Part shown: positions 48,986 to 58,303 of the stretch, piece by piece
Layout of the letters: every line of letters begins with the position of its first letter
How positions within the stretch are numbered: position 1 is the stretch's first letter
Assembly: GCF_041929235.1 (NCBI RefSeq)
Contig: NZ_JBHFNP010000131.1
Coordinates: 121,782-185,781, forward strand
Direction: 5' to 3'
Source: Microseira sp041929235
GTDB taxonomy: Bacteria; Cyanobacteriota; Cyanobacteriia; Cyanobacteriales; Aerosakkonemataceae
Length of the DNA: 64,000 nucleotides
Position numbers and translations under genes: made by a program
The notes under the pieces: generated by a model
What the model was told of the DNA's origin: nothing
The model's database searches: none
What the model saw: only the letters and a program-made list of their open reading frames with translations

Positions 48986-50050
48986 ATGCGGATTGCACAG
49001 ATCGCACCTTTATGGGAGAGAGTCCCACCTCCTGGGTATGGCGGTATTGAGTTAGTGGTAAGTCTGCTAACCGATGAATTAGTGCGACGTGGACATGAAG
49101 TTACCCTTTTTGCATCGGGAGATTCTATCACTTTAGCGAAACTTGAATCGGTTCATCCCCGCGCTTTAAGACTCGATACCAGCGTGAAAGAATACGGTAT
49201 TTATGAGATGCTGCAACTGAGTCGAGTGTACGAACAAGCGTCAGAATTTGACATCATTCATTCCCATATGGGTTGCGCTGCACTACCTTATGTCAATCTG
49301 GTAAAAACCCCCACGCTTCACACGCTGCATGGCATTTTTACGCCAGACAATGAAAAAATGTTTACATATGCCAAAAAGCAGCCATATGTAAGCATTTCCA
49401 ATACGCAACGGGAGCCTAGATTAGGGTTAAATTGGGTGGCGACGGTTTACGATGGAATTGATGTAGGCAGTTACGAGTTTTACCCGCAACCCGATCAGCC
49501 TCCCTATCTAGCGTTTTTAGGTCGGATATCGCCGGAAAAAGGGACGCACCATGCCATAGAAATTGCCAAACAAGTGGGTTTGCCGTTAAAAATAGCGGGT
49601 AAGGTGGATGTGGTTGATGTCGAGTATTACGAAAACGAAATCAAACCCCACATTGATGGCGAGCAAATTCAGTATTTGGGTGAAGCAAATCATGCTCAGA
49701 AAAATGAATTGATGGGGCGAGCGATCGCCACTTTATTCCCCATAACTTGGAGCGAACCTTTCGGCTTAGTAATGATTGAATCACTGGCATCGGGAACGCC
49801 AGTGATTGCCATGAAATTAGGCTCTACTTCCGAAGTCATTGCTGATGGAAAAACCGGCTTTTTATGCAACTCGGTTGCCGAGTGCGTCAGTGGGGTGAGA
49901 AGAGTTGAGGAAATCAACCGCGATGATTGTCGAGAGCATGTAGAGAATCGCTTCAGCGTTCAGAAAATGACCGATGGCTATGAGGCGGTTTATCAGCAAA
50001 TTTTGGCAGAAAAGTTGGCTCAAAATGGACGCTTACGCAGCTTAATTTAA
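48986..50050 (+). CDS. Glycosyltransferase family 4 (GT-B) protein
   Basis: 354 aa from ATG 48986, which has AGGAG 6 nt upstream; the ATG at 48980 is too close to that site. N-terminal Rossmann-like region: RIAQIAPLWERVPPPGYGGI, with the GGIE loop and RGHEVTLFASG. The C-terminal GT4 domain has FLGRISPEKGTHHAIEIAKQ and the EX7E-type motif WSEPFGLVMIESLASGTPVI. It transfers a sugar from a nucleotide donor, and the acceptor is unknown (exopolysaccharide or glycolipid are typical). Stand-alone gene, no signal peptide, cytoplasmic or membrane-associated. Confidence 0.92.
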   Translation: MRIAQIAPLWERVPPPGYGGIELVVSLLTDELVRRGHEVTLFASGDSITLAKLESVHPRALRLDTSVKEYGIYEMLQLSRVYEQASEFDIIHSHMGCAALPYVNLVKTPTLHTLHGIFTPDNEKMFTYAKKQPYVSISNTQREPRLGLNWVATVYDGIDVGSYEFYPQPDQPPYLAFLGRISPEKGTHHAIEIAKQVGLPLKIAGKVDVVDVEYYENEIKPHIDGEQIQYLGEANHAQKNELMGRAIATLFPITWSEPFGLVMIESLASGTPVIAMKLGSTSEVIADGKTGFLCNSVAECVSGVRRVEEINRDDCREHVENRFSVQKMTDGYEAVYQQILAEKLAQNGRLRSLI

Positions 50051-50208
50051 AGCAGCAGAGGTTTGAACAATGCGATCGCATACCGAATTTGGGATGCGAT
50101 CGCTTTCTCATTTATGAAATAATGGGAGTCGAGGGTTTTGCCGTTACTTTTCTGAAATAATGGGGTTTGTAGAAACACGAGCGATCGCTAACCTGTCAAG
50201 ATATAATT

Positions 50209-50451
50209 ATGCCAACTGTTCTCAGGAAGGATGGCTTTGCCGTTCGCATCTACTTTAACGACGACTTGCCTCCTCACGTCCATGTTTTCAAAGGTGGAGG
50301 ACAGGCAAGAATTAGCCTCGGTAGTGGAACTGAAAGTCCTCAACTGGTTGAGCTTGAAGGAATGAGCGATAAAGATGCTGCAAAAGCGCTATCAATAATA
50401 ATTGAGCATCAAGTAGAACTACTGCAAAGGTGCGAGGAATATCATGGCTAA
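50209..50451 (+). CDS. DUF4160 domain protein
   Basis: 80 aa: MPTVLRKDGFAVRIYFNDDL, PPHVHVFKGGGQARISLG, LSIIIEHQVELLQRCEEYHG. The PPHVHV motif and length match DUF4160. It overlaps the next gene (DUF2442) by 8 bp, the usual arrangement of this pair, which has been proposed as a toxin-antitoxin-like module. No biochemical function is known to me. Confidence 0.9.
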   Translation: MPTVLRKDGFAVRIYFNDDLPPHVHVFKGGGQARISLGSGTESPQLVELEGMSDKDAAKALSIIIEHQVELLQRCEEYHG

Positions 50452-50800
50452 TGCAAACTTGGATGAGGCAGCGTTGAAAGCAGCAATTGCCAAGGCAAGA
50501 GAAGCAGCAGCAATTGCAAATGCTATTGAACCCAGAGCTGAGTCAGCATACTATGACTCTAGTAGCGATCGCATTGTAATTAATTTAAAAAGCGGCGCAA
50601 CTTTCAGCTTTCCAACAGAAATCGCGCCCGGTTTGGCAGGTGCTTCCTCTGAAGATTTAGCAGACGTTGAAATTACTCCCTCAGGTGATGGGTTGCACTG
50701 GGAAAAATTGGATGCAGATTTTAGCGTTCCCGCTCTTTTGGCAGGTGCCTTCGGGACTCAAGCTTGGATGGAACAAATCAAGTTGAAACAAGCAAGCTAG
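50444..50800 (+). CDS. DUF2442 domain protein
   Basis: 118 aa. The Ala/Glu-rich N-terminus (LDEAALKAAIAKAREAAAIA) is followed by the DUF2442 core (SSDRIVINLKSGATFSFPTE, then EDLADVEITPSGDGLHWEKL, DADFSVPALLAGAFG). It starts within the DUF4160 stop region (8-bp overlap), so the two are translationally coupled. DUF2442 proteins often pair with DUF4160. A regulatory or antitoxin role is suggested but unproven. Confidence 0.9.
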   Translation: MANANLDEAALKAAIAKAREAAAIANAIEPRAESAYYDSSSDRIVINLKSGATFSFPTEIAPGLAGASSEDLADVEITPSGDGLHWEKLDADFSVPALLAGAFGTQAWMEQIKLKQAS

Positions 50801-50890
50801 GGTTTTGGTGCTTGGGATGCGATCGCAAATCGCAAATCCATTCTTAACCATGCCCGTCAGCTTCAGCGTTACACGGTGAGAAAATGATTC

Positions 50891-51307
50891 ATGTCAGAAC
50901 AAATTTGGAACATGCTCCATGATGGATGTATTGACAGTATCAGCGGCAATATCCCCGGAAAAGTACAAGTTCGCGTAAATATTCTCTACCTACGGCAGAT
51001 GTTCTCTGAAGATGGAAAAAGTATAATTGTGACTCTAGATAACTGCCAGAAGTTTGAGTATGAACCCTACGGTAGTTCGAGTCGGTTCACAGAATTATCA
51101 GTAATAGAATCGCGATCGCTTGAAATTCTAAGCGCGGATTCTCACGATAACGATATCCACATTTTTTGCGTTGAGGGAACCATCTACTTGAGGCATAGCG
51201 GAATATCTTTGGCTCTTGATACTGGGCGTCAAATTACCGTTGTTGAGCTAGAAAATGCCTGTAGGAAATATTGGGATAAATTCGCAGAGAAGAATAAATT
51301 AGACTAG
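50891..51307 (+). CDS. Hypothetical protein, same strand as the DUF4160/DUF2442 pair
   Basis: 138 aa, soluble, no signal peptide or membrane segment. Beta-rich pattern (VQVRVNILYLRQMFSEDG, SIIVTLDNCQKFEYEPYG) and an acidic middle. I do not recognise a family. It starts 90 bp after the DUF2442 stop on the same strand and may be co-transcribed. Codon use is normal and two GCGATCGC-type sites flank it. Confidence 0.65.
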   Translation: MSEQIWNMLHDGCIDSISGNIPGKVQVRVNILYLRQMFSEDGKSIIVTLDNCQKFEYEPYGSSSRFTELSVIESRSLEILSADSHDNDIHIFCVEGTIYLRHSGISLALDTGRQITVVELENACRKYWDKFAEKNKLD

Positions 51308-51342
51308 CCGCGATCGCAACCTCCCCTACAAACTTTCATCTA

Positions 51343-51470
51343 ATATCATGTCCGGTTGCATCGGAATTACAGCAGTAGGGGCTAAGGCTAAAGTAAGCTT
51401 TGTCGCCAAGCTTTAAGTTCCTCTAGCCTTAGCCCCTACTAATGATTCAGATGTAAACGGATTCGATATA
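51343..51470. repeat. MITE-like hairpin element
   Basis: Ends ATATCATGTCCGG and GATATAA; GTTGCATCGG arm as at about 607. The internal 17-bp stem AGTAGGGGCTAAGGCTA (51374-51390) pairs with 51424-51440. Its right end overlaps the 3' end of the helicase gene (stop at 51439), so it has supplied that protein's last residues. Confidence 0.75.
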
Positions 51471-54186
51471 ACATTATCGCACCCGTTAATTTAGCATCAC
51501 TCAACTGGGCACCCTCAAGATTTGCACCACTCAAATCAGCGCCACTCAAATCAGCAGCACTCAAATTAGCACCCACTAATTTAGCTCCAACTAAGTTGGC
51601 ATTTCGCAAATCTGTATCGCTTAAGTCTGCATAACTCAAATCAGCACCGCTCAAATTGGTATCCCGTAAAATTGCACCCATTAACTTTGCTTTCCGCAAA
51701 CTAGCATTACTTAAATCCCCATTACTTAAATCTGCGATTACCAATTTCACGCCATCTAACTGAGCATTCCTCAAATCAGCATTATTTAGCAAAGTACCGA
51801 TTAAATTAGCATCCCGCAAGCCAGCACCTGCCAGTTCAATTCCCCTTAAATCTGCACTTTGAAAATTTCTCCCACCTGCTGCATATCGCTTTAGCAATTC
51901 TCCCGCATCGGTGACGCTAATTTCTCGTTGTGGGCGATGATTGAAGGTAAAACTAAAAGTGTCGCCGCTGTCAAGTACTTTTTTAATTTCTTCATACATG
52001 GGATAGCTGTCAATCCCGCTGAGTTTTACCCAACCTTTTGCTCTGGTTAATGCGATAAATAACTGATTCCGAAGTGCGAGATTGCTCTCATCTTTGGCTA
52101 CATTATCGCAGCCAACTATATAAACCATATCTGCTTCGTTTCCTTTGGCGCGGTGGATGCGAGAAACCGTGACTGCACCGTCACACCAAAACTTATTTGG
52201 ATTGCGATTTTCTGGATCTGAGTTTAAGATATTGCATTCGGTATTACCGGGACTAAAAATATTGATACCTTGGGATATTAAAAACTCGGCTACGTGAGAT
52301 TCTAGTTCTATTGCATCGAAAAATTCACCTAAAACAATGACTAAAATTTCGCGACTGGGGTTGAGATAATCTTGTTTGAGATTGTGCCCAATATTGGCGG
52401 ATAAAGCAGAGAGTTCGGAGTGGCGATCGCCAAACACGGCAAACTCTATCACCGACCCCGACCAAAGTTGCGGAATAATATTAGGATAGTTATCAGATAA
52501 CCGCCGCAAAGTAATCTGTTTACCGCGAGTAAAACGCCCCATCACTTCATAACCAATTGCCTGCCAATCTGGCGTTATAGTAATACCTGAAACCATTCCC
52601 GCCGGACGCAATAAACCCATACCAATTCCATGCGCTGCTGTCAGAATCGGGCCAGGAGTGCGGTAACATTTATGCAGGATTTCGCTTTTTTTAATTCCAT
52701 CTGGATAGAAACCCGTTACCAAATGCGCCAATTCATCCCCGAATAATTCACCCGCTGTGGCGACATTTAAACTTGACAAACTTTGCGCTTCGTCGTATGC
52801 CCAAATTAAGCGCCGCTGTTCGGGATATTGAGTATCAACGGGTCGCAATGATTGATAAACCATCCAGTAAAAAGGTTGTTTATCTTCAAATTTAAACTCG
52901 TCATCGACGATTAAATCTTGTCCTTCGTCAATCAGAATGGCATCAAAGATTGGGGAAATTGTCGCTGTTTTAAGTAACAAGCTACAAACTTCTGCCAGAC
53001 TTTCGTGGGGTTGCTTGCTATCTGTGTCGTAAACGGTGAGACGCTGAACGCCAGATGCTTCGCAAATAATGCTGTAAAGTCCGGGTTGATTTTTAGCACC
53101 CCAGGCGTGAAGCACTCGCAATTTTTGATTGTGCGAATCGTATTGCACCTCGCCGCTGCTGAAGCGACGCAACCATTTATCTAATTGTGCAATGATGGGG
53201 TCGTATAAACTGCGACTGAAAAAGACTAAGGCAATATGCCAATCTGGGTACTTTAAATGCATATGTGCGGCTTTTTGGCACAGCAGGACGGTTTTACCCG
53301 AACCTGCAATACCCCGAATGCGTTGTGCGCCAGGGGGAATTTGTTTACCGATGAGTTCTTGCTGCAAGTCGAATTCGGATAACCAATTTCGCGCTTGTTG
53401 TAGGACACCACCACGGGTGTTTAGACCTAACCCCCCCATCCCCCCTTCCCTGCAAGGGAAGGGGGGGGAAGAATTATTACTCCCCTCTCCTTGCAGGAGA
53501 GGGGTAGGGGGAGAGGTTAACCGAGGTTTGCGGAATACTGGACTTCCACCTAAGACTGCTAATATTAACTTCCACTGTTCTTCATCCAACTTTTTACCTT
53601 TGATTGCAGCGGTAGCTTTCTCAATTTGTTGCAGTAAAGTCTTGACAGAAGTAGCAACCTGCAAAAGATGATCTTGGAAGATAATGGGAGGACAACTGGG
53701 GAGTTGGTCGAAACCTTTTTTTTGCCATTGTGTTTGGGTAATTAAAGGTAAGGATACAATCGTTCTACCTGTAACTTTACAGCGGAGAGTGGGTTCGCGA
53801 TCGCAATACCCCAACAACGCAAATAACTGATTTTCCGCCTGTTGGTAAGGACGCCCATAAGTAGTATAAAACTTGCGTAATTCCCACCGATGACCGTTGA
53901 TAGCAACAATCTGGTCAATCGTCATAGATTTGACTTCAATCACAATTAAACCTAGTTCAACATCGGCGATTAAAATATCCGCTTCTTTCCTAGTTTTTCC
54001 GGCTTTTGAAAATATGGGATAGCGCCAATAGGCGATGCAGTTTCTATCTGTAAAAGCCAGCTTGACCGCTTCCCATACCTTGCTTTCGCCTCGTTCTCCA
54101 CTTGTTCCCAGTGGTTCAGTCGCAATAAATTTACCGTTTGGTTCTAGGCGGAAAAACGCCATAGGCAATTTCTCTATGCAAAACAT
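51439..54186 (-). CDS. NERD nuclease-UvrD-like helicase-pentapeptide repeat fusion
   Basis: 915 aa. The N-terminal NERD domain (about 20-130) has the PD-(D/E)xK-like Asp70...Glu84-x-Lys86 (EADILIADVELGLIVIEVKS). The superfamily 1 helicase part has Walker A GIAGSGKT (292-299), Walker B ILIDEGQDL, and C-terminal VSRIHRAKGNEADMVYIVG and LFIALTRAKGWV. The last about 130 residues are pentapeptide repeats (A[D/N]LSxADL). A REP-type insertion (about 222-260: TSPPTPLLQGEG and PPFPCREGGMGGLGL) separates NERD from the helicase. NERD-helicases are predicted DNA-processing or defence proteins. The pentapeptide tail is an unusual addition. Confidence 0.88.
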   Translation of the reverse strand: MFCIEKLPMAFFRLEPNGKFIATEPLGTSGERGESKVWEAVKLAFTDRNCIAYWRYPIFSKAGKTRKEADILIADVELGLIVIEVKSMTIDQIVAINGHRWELRKFYTTYGRPYQQAENQLFALLGYCDREPTLRCKVTGRTIVSLPLITQTQWQKKGFDQLPSCPPIIFQDHLLQVATSVKTLLQQIEKATAAIKGKKLDEEQWKLILAVLGGSPVFRKPRLTSPPTPLLQGEGSNNSSPPFPCREGGMGGLGLNTRGGVLQQARNWLSEFDLQQELIGKQIPPGAQRIRGIAGSGKTVLLCQKAAHMHLKYPDWHIALVFFSRSLYDPIIAQLDKWLRRFSSGEVQYDSHNQKLRVLHAWGAKNQPGLYSIICEASGVQRLTVYDTDSKQPHESLAEVCSLLLKTATISPIFDAILIDEGQDLIVDDEFKFEDKQPFYWMVYQSLRPVDTQYPEQRRLIWAYDEAQSLSSLNVATAGELFGDELAHLVTGFYPDGIKKSEILHKCYRTPGPILTAAHGIGMGLLRPAGMVSGITITPDWQAIGYEVMGRFTRGKQITLRRLSDNYPNIIPQLWSGSVIEFAVFGDRHSELSALSANIGHNLKQDYLNPSREILVIVLGEFFDAIELESHVAEFLISQGINIFSPGNTECNILNSDPENRNPNKFWCDGAVTVSRIHRAKGNEADMVYIVGCDNVAKDESNLALRNQLFIALTRAKGWVKLSGIDSYPMYEEIKKVLDSGDTFSFTFNHRPQREISVTDAGELLKRYAAGGRNFQSADLRGIELAGAGLRDANLIGTLLNNADLRNAQLDGVKLVIADLSNGDLSNASLRKAKLMGAILRDTNLSGADLSYADLSDTDLRNANLVGAKLVGANLSAADLSGADLSGANLEGAQLSDAKLTGAIMLYRIRLHLNH

Positions 54187-54214
54187 CTGGTTTTTGTGTA
54201 AAACCCAGATGTTT

Positions 54215-54841
54215 TTAGTTCGATCTGTTTCTTTTTTCTTTTTGCTTTTTCCTCACAATCCAAACAATAAAAGAAACTACTAATAAAGCTGCCACAATCT
54301 TGGAAACCGGGCCGAGGTATTCATCTACCAATTCATAATTGGCGCCCAGCAGATAACCAGCCATTGTGAGAAAAGTGACCCACAAAATAGTGCCGATAGT
54401 CGAGTAAATTAAGAATGGTACTAACGCCATTTCGTTGAGTCCAGCTGGCAGGGAAATTAAGGTACGAATTCCCGGCACGAGACGACCAAAAAACACGGCT
54501 TTTTCCCCATGTTTGGTAAACCAATTGTTGACTTTATCGATATCTTCACCCGATACGCTAATCCACTTGCCGTATTTGTTGGCTAACCGCTTGATGTTTT
54601 CTTCGCCGATTAGTTTGCCTACATAATACCAAGGCAATGCGCCGACAACTGTGCCGATGACTCCAGCTGCAATGCTGATAGGTATTGATGGGATCTTGGT
54701 ACCTGGTAAAGTTGCTGAATATCCTGCCAGTGGCATGATCAATTCTGAGGGTATGGGAGGAAATAGGTTTTCCAAAAACATCAGTATGCCAATTCCCCAA
54801 TACCCCAGGGAATTCATCATGGCATTTATCCATTCATTCAT
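54215..54841 (-). CDS. DedA family membrane protein
   Basis: 208 aa, about five membrane segments. Hallmarks: MFLENLFPPIPSELIMPLAG, GTVVGALPWYYVGKLIG, FFGRLVPGIRTLISLPAGLN and YSTIGTILWVTFLTMAGYLL. DedA proteins are linked to envelope homeostasis and undecaprenyl-phosphate recycling in bacteria. The basic C-terminus (RKKQKEKRNRSN) faces the cytoplasm by the positive-inside rule. Start ATG 54839-54841; 28 bp upstream of the helicase gene on the same strand, so it may be transcribed with it. Confidence 0.93.
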   Translation of the reverse strand: MNEWINAMMNSLGYWGIGILMFLENLFPPIPSELIMPLAGYSATLPGTKIPSIPISIAAGVIGTVVGALPWYYVGKLIGEENIKRLANKYGKWISVSGEDIDKVNNWFTKHGEKAVFFGRLVPGIRTLISLPAGLNEMALVPFLIYSTIGTILWVTFLTMAGYLLGANYELVDEYLGPVSKIVAALLVVSFIVWIVRKKQKEKRNRSN

Positions 54842-55139
54842 AGCTTTGGTGATTGGTAATTGGTAATTGGTAATTGGTCAATCTCTTCTCTCTTTCTCTG
54901 CGTCCTCTGCGTCTTTTGCGGTTTAATCATTTAGGCACAACCAAAAGCGATATCATACCAAATCTGCTGCCAAGACTTCCTTTTTAAATGAACCGCCAAG
55001 ACGCCAAGAACGCCAAGAAGAAGAAGATAAGAGGAGTTGTCGATCTGGATTTGATACCATTGGTCGTTGGTAATATTAATGGGCAATTGGTAAGGTTTTT
55101 CTTTCCCATTACCAATTACCCATTACCAATTACCAAGTA
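54842..55139. repeat. Repeat-rich spacer
   Basis: Short tandem GGTAATTGGTAATT units near 54850-54880 and 55070-55135, a TCTGCGTCCTCTGCGTC repeat near 54898, and a copy of the GAACCGCCAAGACGCCAAG element at about 54989. No gene. Confidence 0.6.
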
Positions 55140-56411
55140 TTATGTTCCCGATGTCCAGGAATTGATGTACTCGATTTGATCGGGGGTCAAGCTATCGATG
55201 AAAATGCCCATTGCTTGCAATTTCAGCCGCGCAATTTCTTTATCCACTTCGACGGGGATAGAGTGAATACCGGGTTCTAATTTGCCTTGATTTTTCACCA
55301 GATATTCAGCCGCTAAAGCTTGGTTGGCAAAGCTCATATCCATTACCGCGCTGGGGTGTCCTTCAGCAGCGGCTAGGTTAATTAAACGCCCTTCGCCTAA
55401 AACTACAACAGACTTACCATTTTTCAAGCGATATTCTTGCGTGAAGTTCCGCACTTGCTTGATTTCTGTTGATTTTTCTCCTAAAGCTTTGAGGTCAATT
55501 TCGATGTCAAAGTGACCGGAATTGCAAACCATTGCGCCGTCTTTCATCACGTCGAAATGTTCGCTGCGGATGACGTGTTTGTTGCCGGTAACGGTGATAA
55601 ACAGATCGCCTTGGGGTGCAGCTTCTGCCATTGGCATGACGCGGAAGCCGTCCATTACTGCTTCAATTGCTTTGGTGGGGTCGATTTCGGTGACAATTAC
55701 GTTGGCACCGAGTCCCCGCGCGCGGAGGGCGGTACCTTTACCGCACCAACCATATCCCACGACGACAACGGTTTTACCGGCTAGCAATACGTTGGTAGCG
55801 CGGATAATACCATCGAGGGTAGATTGTCCGGTACCGTAGCGGTTATCGAAGAAGTGCTTGGTGTCGGCGTCGTTGACGTTCATCGCCGGGAAAGAGAGTA
55901 CCCCATCGCGGAACATCGCACGCAAACGCACAATTCCCGTTGTGGTTTCTTCGGTACTGCCAATCAGATCGGGAAGCTGATGCTGCCGTTCTTGCACGAG
56001 GGTGGCAATTACATCGCAACCATCATCGATGATAATGTTGGGTTTGTGATCCAGGGCAATGTTGACGTGGCGGATGTAAGTTTGGGCATCTTCCCCTTTG
56101 ATGGCAAATACGGGGATGTCATAATCCGCGACGAGACAAGCAGCAACGTCATCTTGGGTAGAAAGGGGGTTGCTGGCAATTAGAACGGCGTCCGCACCTG
56201 CAGCTTTGAGAGCGATCGCTAAATTAGCCGTTTCGGTGGTAACGTGACAGCAGGCGACCAGACGAATACCGGCGAGGGGTTTTTCCGCCGCGAAGCGATC
56301 GCGTATCTGCTTCAACACTGGCATTTCCCGCCCCGCCCATTCAATGCGCTGTTTGCCAATCGGCGCGAGGGAAAGGTCTTTGACTTCGTGCTTTACCTGG
56401 GTAGCAACCAT
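55140..56411 (-). CDS. ahcY: Adenosylhomocysteinase (S-adenosyl-L-homocysteine hydrolase)
   Basis: 423 aa, typical bacterial/cyanobacterial length. NAD-binding VVVVGYGWCGKGTALRARGL, the family signature block starting VACCHVTTETANLAIALKAA, and the C-terminal NLAAAEGHPSAVMDMSFANQ all match SAHH. It hydrolyses S-adenosylhomocysteine to adenosine and homocysteine, closing the methylation cycle. Single gene on the minus strand. The 3' end lies against a repeat-rich spacer. Confidence 0.98.
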   Translation of the reverse strand: MVATQVKHEVKDLSLAPIGKQRIEWAGREMPVLKQIRDRFAAEKPLAGIRLVACCHVTTETANLAIALKAAGADAVLIASNPLSTQDDVAACLVADYDIPVFAIKGEDAQTYIRHVNIALDHKPNIIIDDGCDVIATLVQERQHQLPDLIGSTEETTTGIVRLRAMFRDGVLSFPAMNVNDADTKHFFDNRYGTGQSTLDGIIRATNVLLAGKTVVVVGYGWCGKGTALRARGLGANVIVTEIDPTKAIEAVMDGFRVMPMAEAAPQGDLFITVTGNKHVIRSEHFDVMKDGAMVCNSGHFDIEIDLKALGEKSTEIKQVRNFTQEYRLKNGKSVVVLGEGRLINLAAAEGHPSAVMDMSFANQALAAEYLVKNQGKLEPGIHSIPVEVDKEIARLKLQAMGIFIDSLTPDQIEYINSWTSGT

Positions 56412-56734
56412 GAATGATTTCTCAGAATTATTCTACTTGCGGTTCTAGTCTAGATTACTCGATCCAAAGGCTGTTGACCTTTTACTCAATCTTCACAGTC
56501 GCAAAGAAACCCGGTTTCTAGGAAAAATCATCGATTTGGAACTAGAGATCCCAGCAAGAAACCGGGTTTCTAGGTTCCGAAGTGCTTAAATCCTGCTCTA
56601 AAATCGTAGTGCCAGCCGTTTTAGCTTTGTCAGTCCCTGACAATGGTCGCTGCCATCACCCCGCCGGATGTGGTTGAACTTTGGTTAGCAGGTGGGCAGG
56701 TGGGCAGGTGGGAGAGAACAACCAATCAAGCTTG
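56412..56734. repeat. Spacer with CCGGTTTCT palindromes and a duplicated Uma2 5' fragment
   Basis: Two AGAAACCCGGTTTCTAG / AGAAACCGGGTTTCTAG units at about 56507 and 56558. 56575-56683 duplicates 58236-58344, the promoter and first codons of the Uma2 gene (ATGGTCGC at 56643; VAAITPPDVVEL versus VASITPSNVVEL), then breaks into GGTGGGCAGGTGGGCAGG tandem units. It is the truncated remnant of a second Uma2 gene. Confidence 0.7.
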
Positions 56735-58051
56735 TTATTCCGCCGAAAAAAACTTTTCGTTGTACTTCTTCACCTTTAATATCCAATTTTTATAGGACTT
56801 GAAAATCTCTGAATACGGCATTGCGCTTGTGGCGAGTACTTCCCGCAAAGGCGGCAAGAAAAGTTGAGGAAATAACTTATTCGTTATTTTGGCAAAACTT
56901 TCCCTGATGATGAACTCAGCGAACAAAGTTTTGGATGCAGGAAATACATTAGTGTCGAGTTCCCATAAGGCGTACATATCCGGTTGACGGCGGATCGTAA
57001 ACTGTTCCAGCGCCAAAGTCCATTCCTCACCATACTCATCCAAAAGACTATCTAAAACTAATACATCTTCAAAAGCATTATTGCAGCCTTGACCCAGAGA
57101 TGAAGAAACAGCATGGGCAGCATCTCCCATAATTAACACGCTATCCCCGTAGTGATAGCGGTTGCAACGAACTTTTAATTGCCCTGCCATTGGTTTTTGT
57201 ACGAAAGCTTCCGCCTCTGCTTCTTCCAGTAGTTGACCCGCTTCCGGCATATTTTGCCTAAAGAAGGTCATTACTTCTTCTTTGGTGGAAAGATTAACCA
57301 CTTTCTTCGCAGTTTTCGGGAAAAATAACAAACCGATAAACCTTCCATCTAGCTGAGGAACTGCGGCGAAAGTTATGCCTTCTTCTGGTCTCCATATATG
57401 AATAACATCGGGTTTTAAATTAATGCCTGCCTTTTCATTTTTACCTGGTAAACCAACCGTTTTGTAGTAAGAGCGAACGTACTTTTGCTCAAATTCAAAA
57501 TAGTCTGAATTGAAAAAATGCCTTCTGACTACCGAACGCGCTCCGTCAGCACCAATTAATACGTCATAATCAATGATGAACTCTTCTGTCTCTTCTCCTG
57601 AATCTGTTGGTTTAACTCTTTCAAATGTAACTGTCTTATTTTTAAAATCCACCCGATTACATTGAGAGTTAAAGTGGATTTGTCATCGGCTGTCGGAATT
57701 TTCCGTTAGCTTAGACAACAGAGCCATTACTAAGCTAATCCGGTCGGTATTAAAGGTAGTTGTTCTTTTGGGCAAATTCTGCTTCTTGCCGTTTTTTTGA
57801 TGGATAATCAGACCCTTATTTTCTACGCATTTGGCTTTGACTGCTGCTTCTAGACCGTCGATTTTCTTCAAAGCTCTTAATCCCCGTTCGTTAATACCAT
57901 ATGGGATAGTTCTGGAGTTGGAGAAGGCGACTTGTTTGGGGTCATTGAGGCGTTCGTAAATATCAATTTTGTATTCTACACTACGACGCAATAAATAATG
58001 TGCAAGTAGAATCCCGCAAGGCCCAGCGCCAACTATCACAACTTTCTTCAT
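56735..58051 (-). pseudogene. FAD-dependent monooxygenase (kynurenine monooxygenase-like) interrupted by an in-frame TGA
   Basis: Two segments, 58051-57683 and 57652-56735, are in the same frame and separated only by TGA plus ten codons (Gln-Ile-His-Phe-Asn-Ser-Gln-Cys-Asn-Arg), so one 438-codon gene has a single nonsense codon at 57683-57685. The N-terminus carries VVIVGAGPCGILLAHYLLRR (FAD GxGxxG). The second part has YDVLIGADGARSVVRRHFF and LIMGDAAHAVSSSLGQGCNN (flavin-binding GD motif). This is a group A flavoprotein hydroxylase fold like KMO, and the substrate is unknown. The change fits CGA to TGA. Everything else is intact, so it is recent, or a sequencing error. Confidence 0.85.
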
Positions 58052-58303
58052 GGTTTTTATTTTGCTCGGGTAATCTTAATATTAACTCAAGTTGCTGGTT
58101 ACATAAGTACTTTCGCTCCCAGGGGGGAGGGAATTAACAAAAGAATACCATCTACCCAGGCTTTGATACAAAATTTATACCATTGGACATACTCAATCGG
58201 TAAGCTACTGAAAAACAAGAAACAAAGGTGATGGGTTCCTAAGTGCGTAAGTCCTGCTCTAAAATCGTAGTGCCAGCCGTTTTAGCTTTGTGAGTCCCTG
58301 ACA

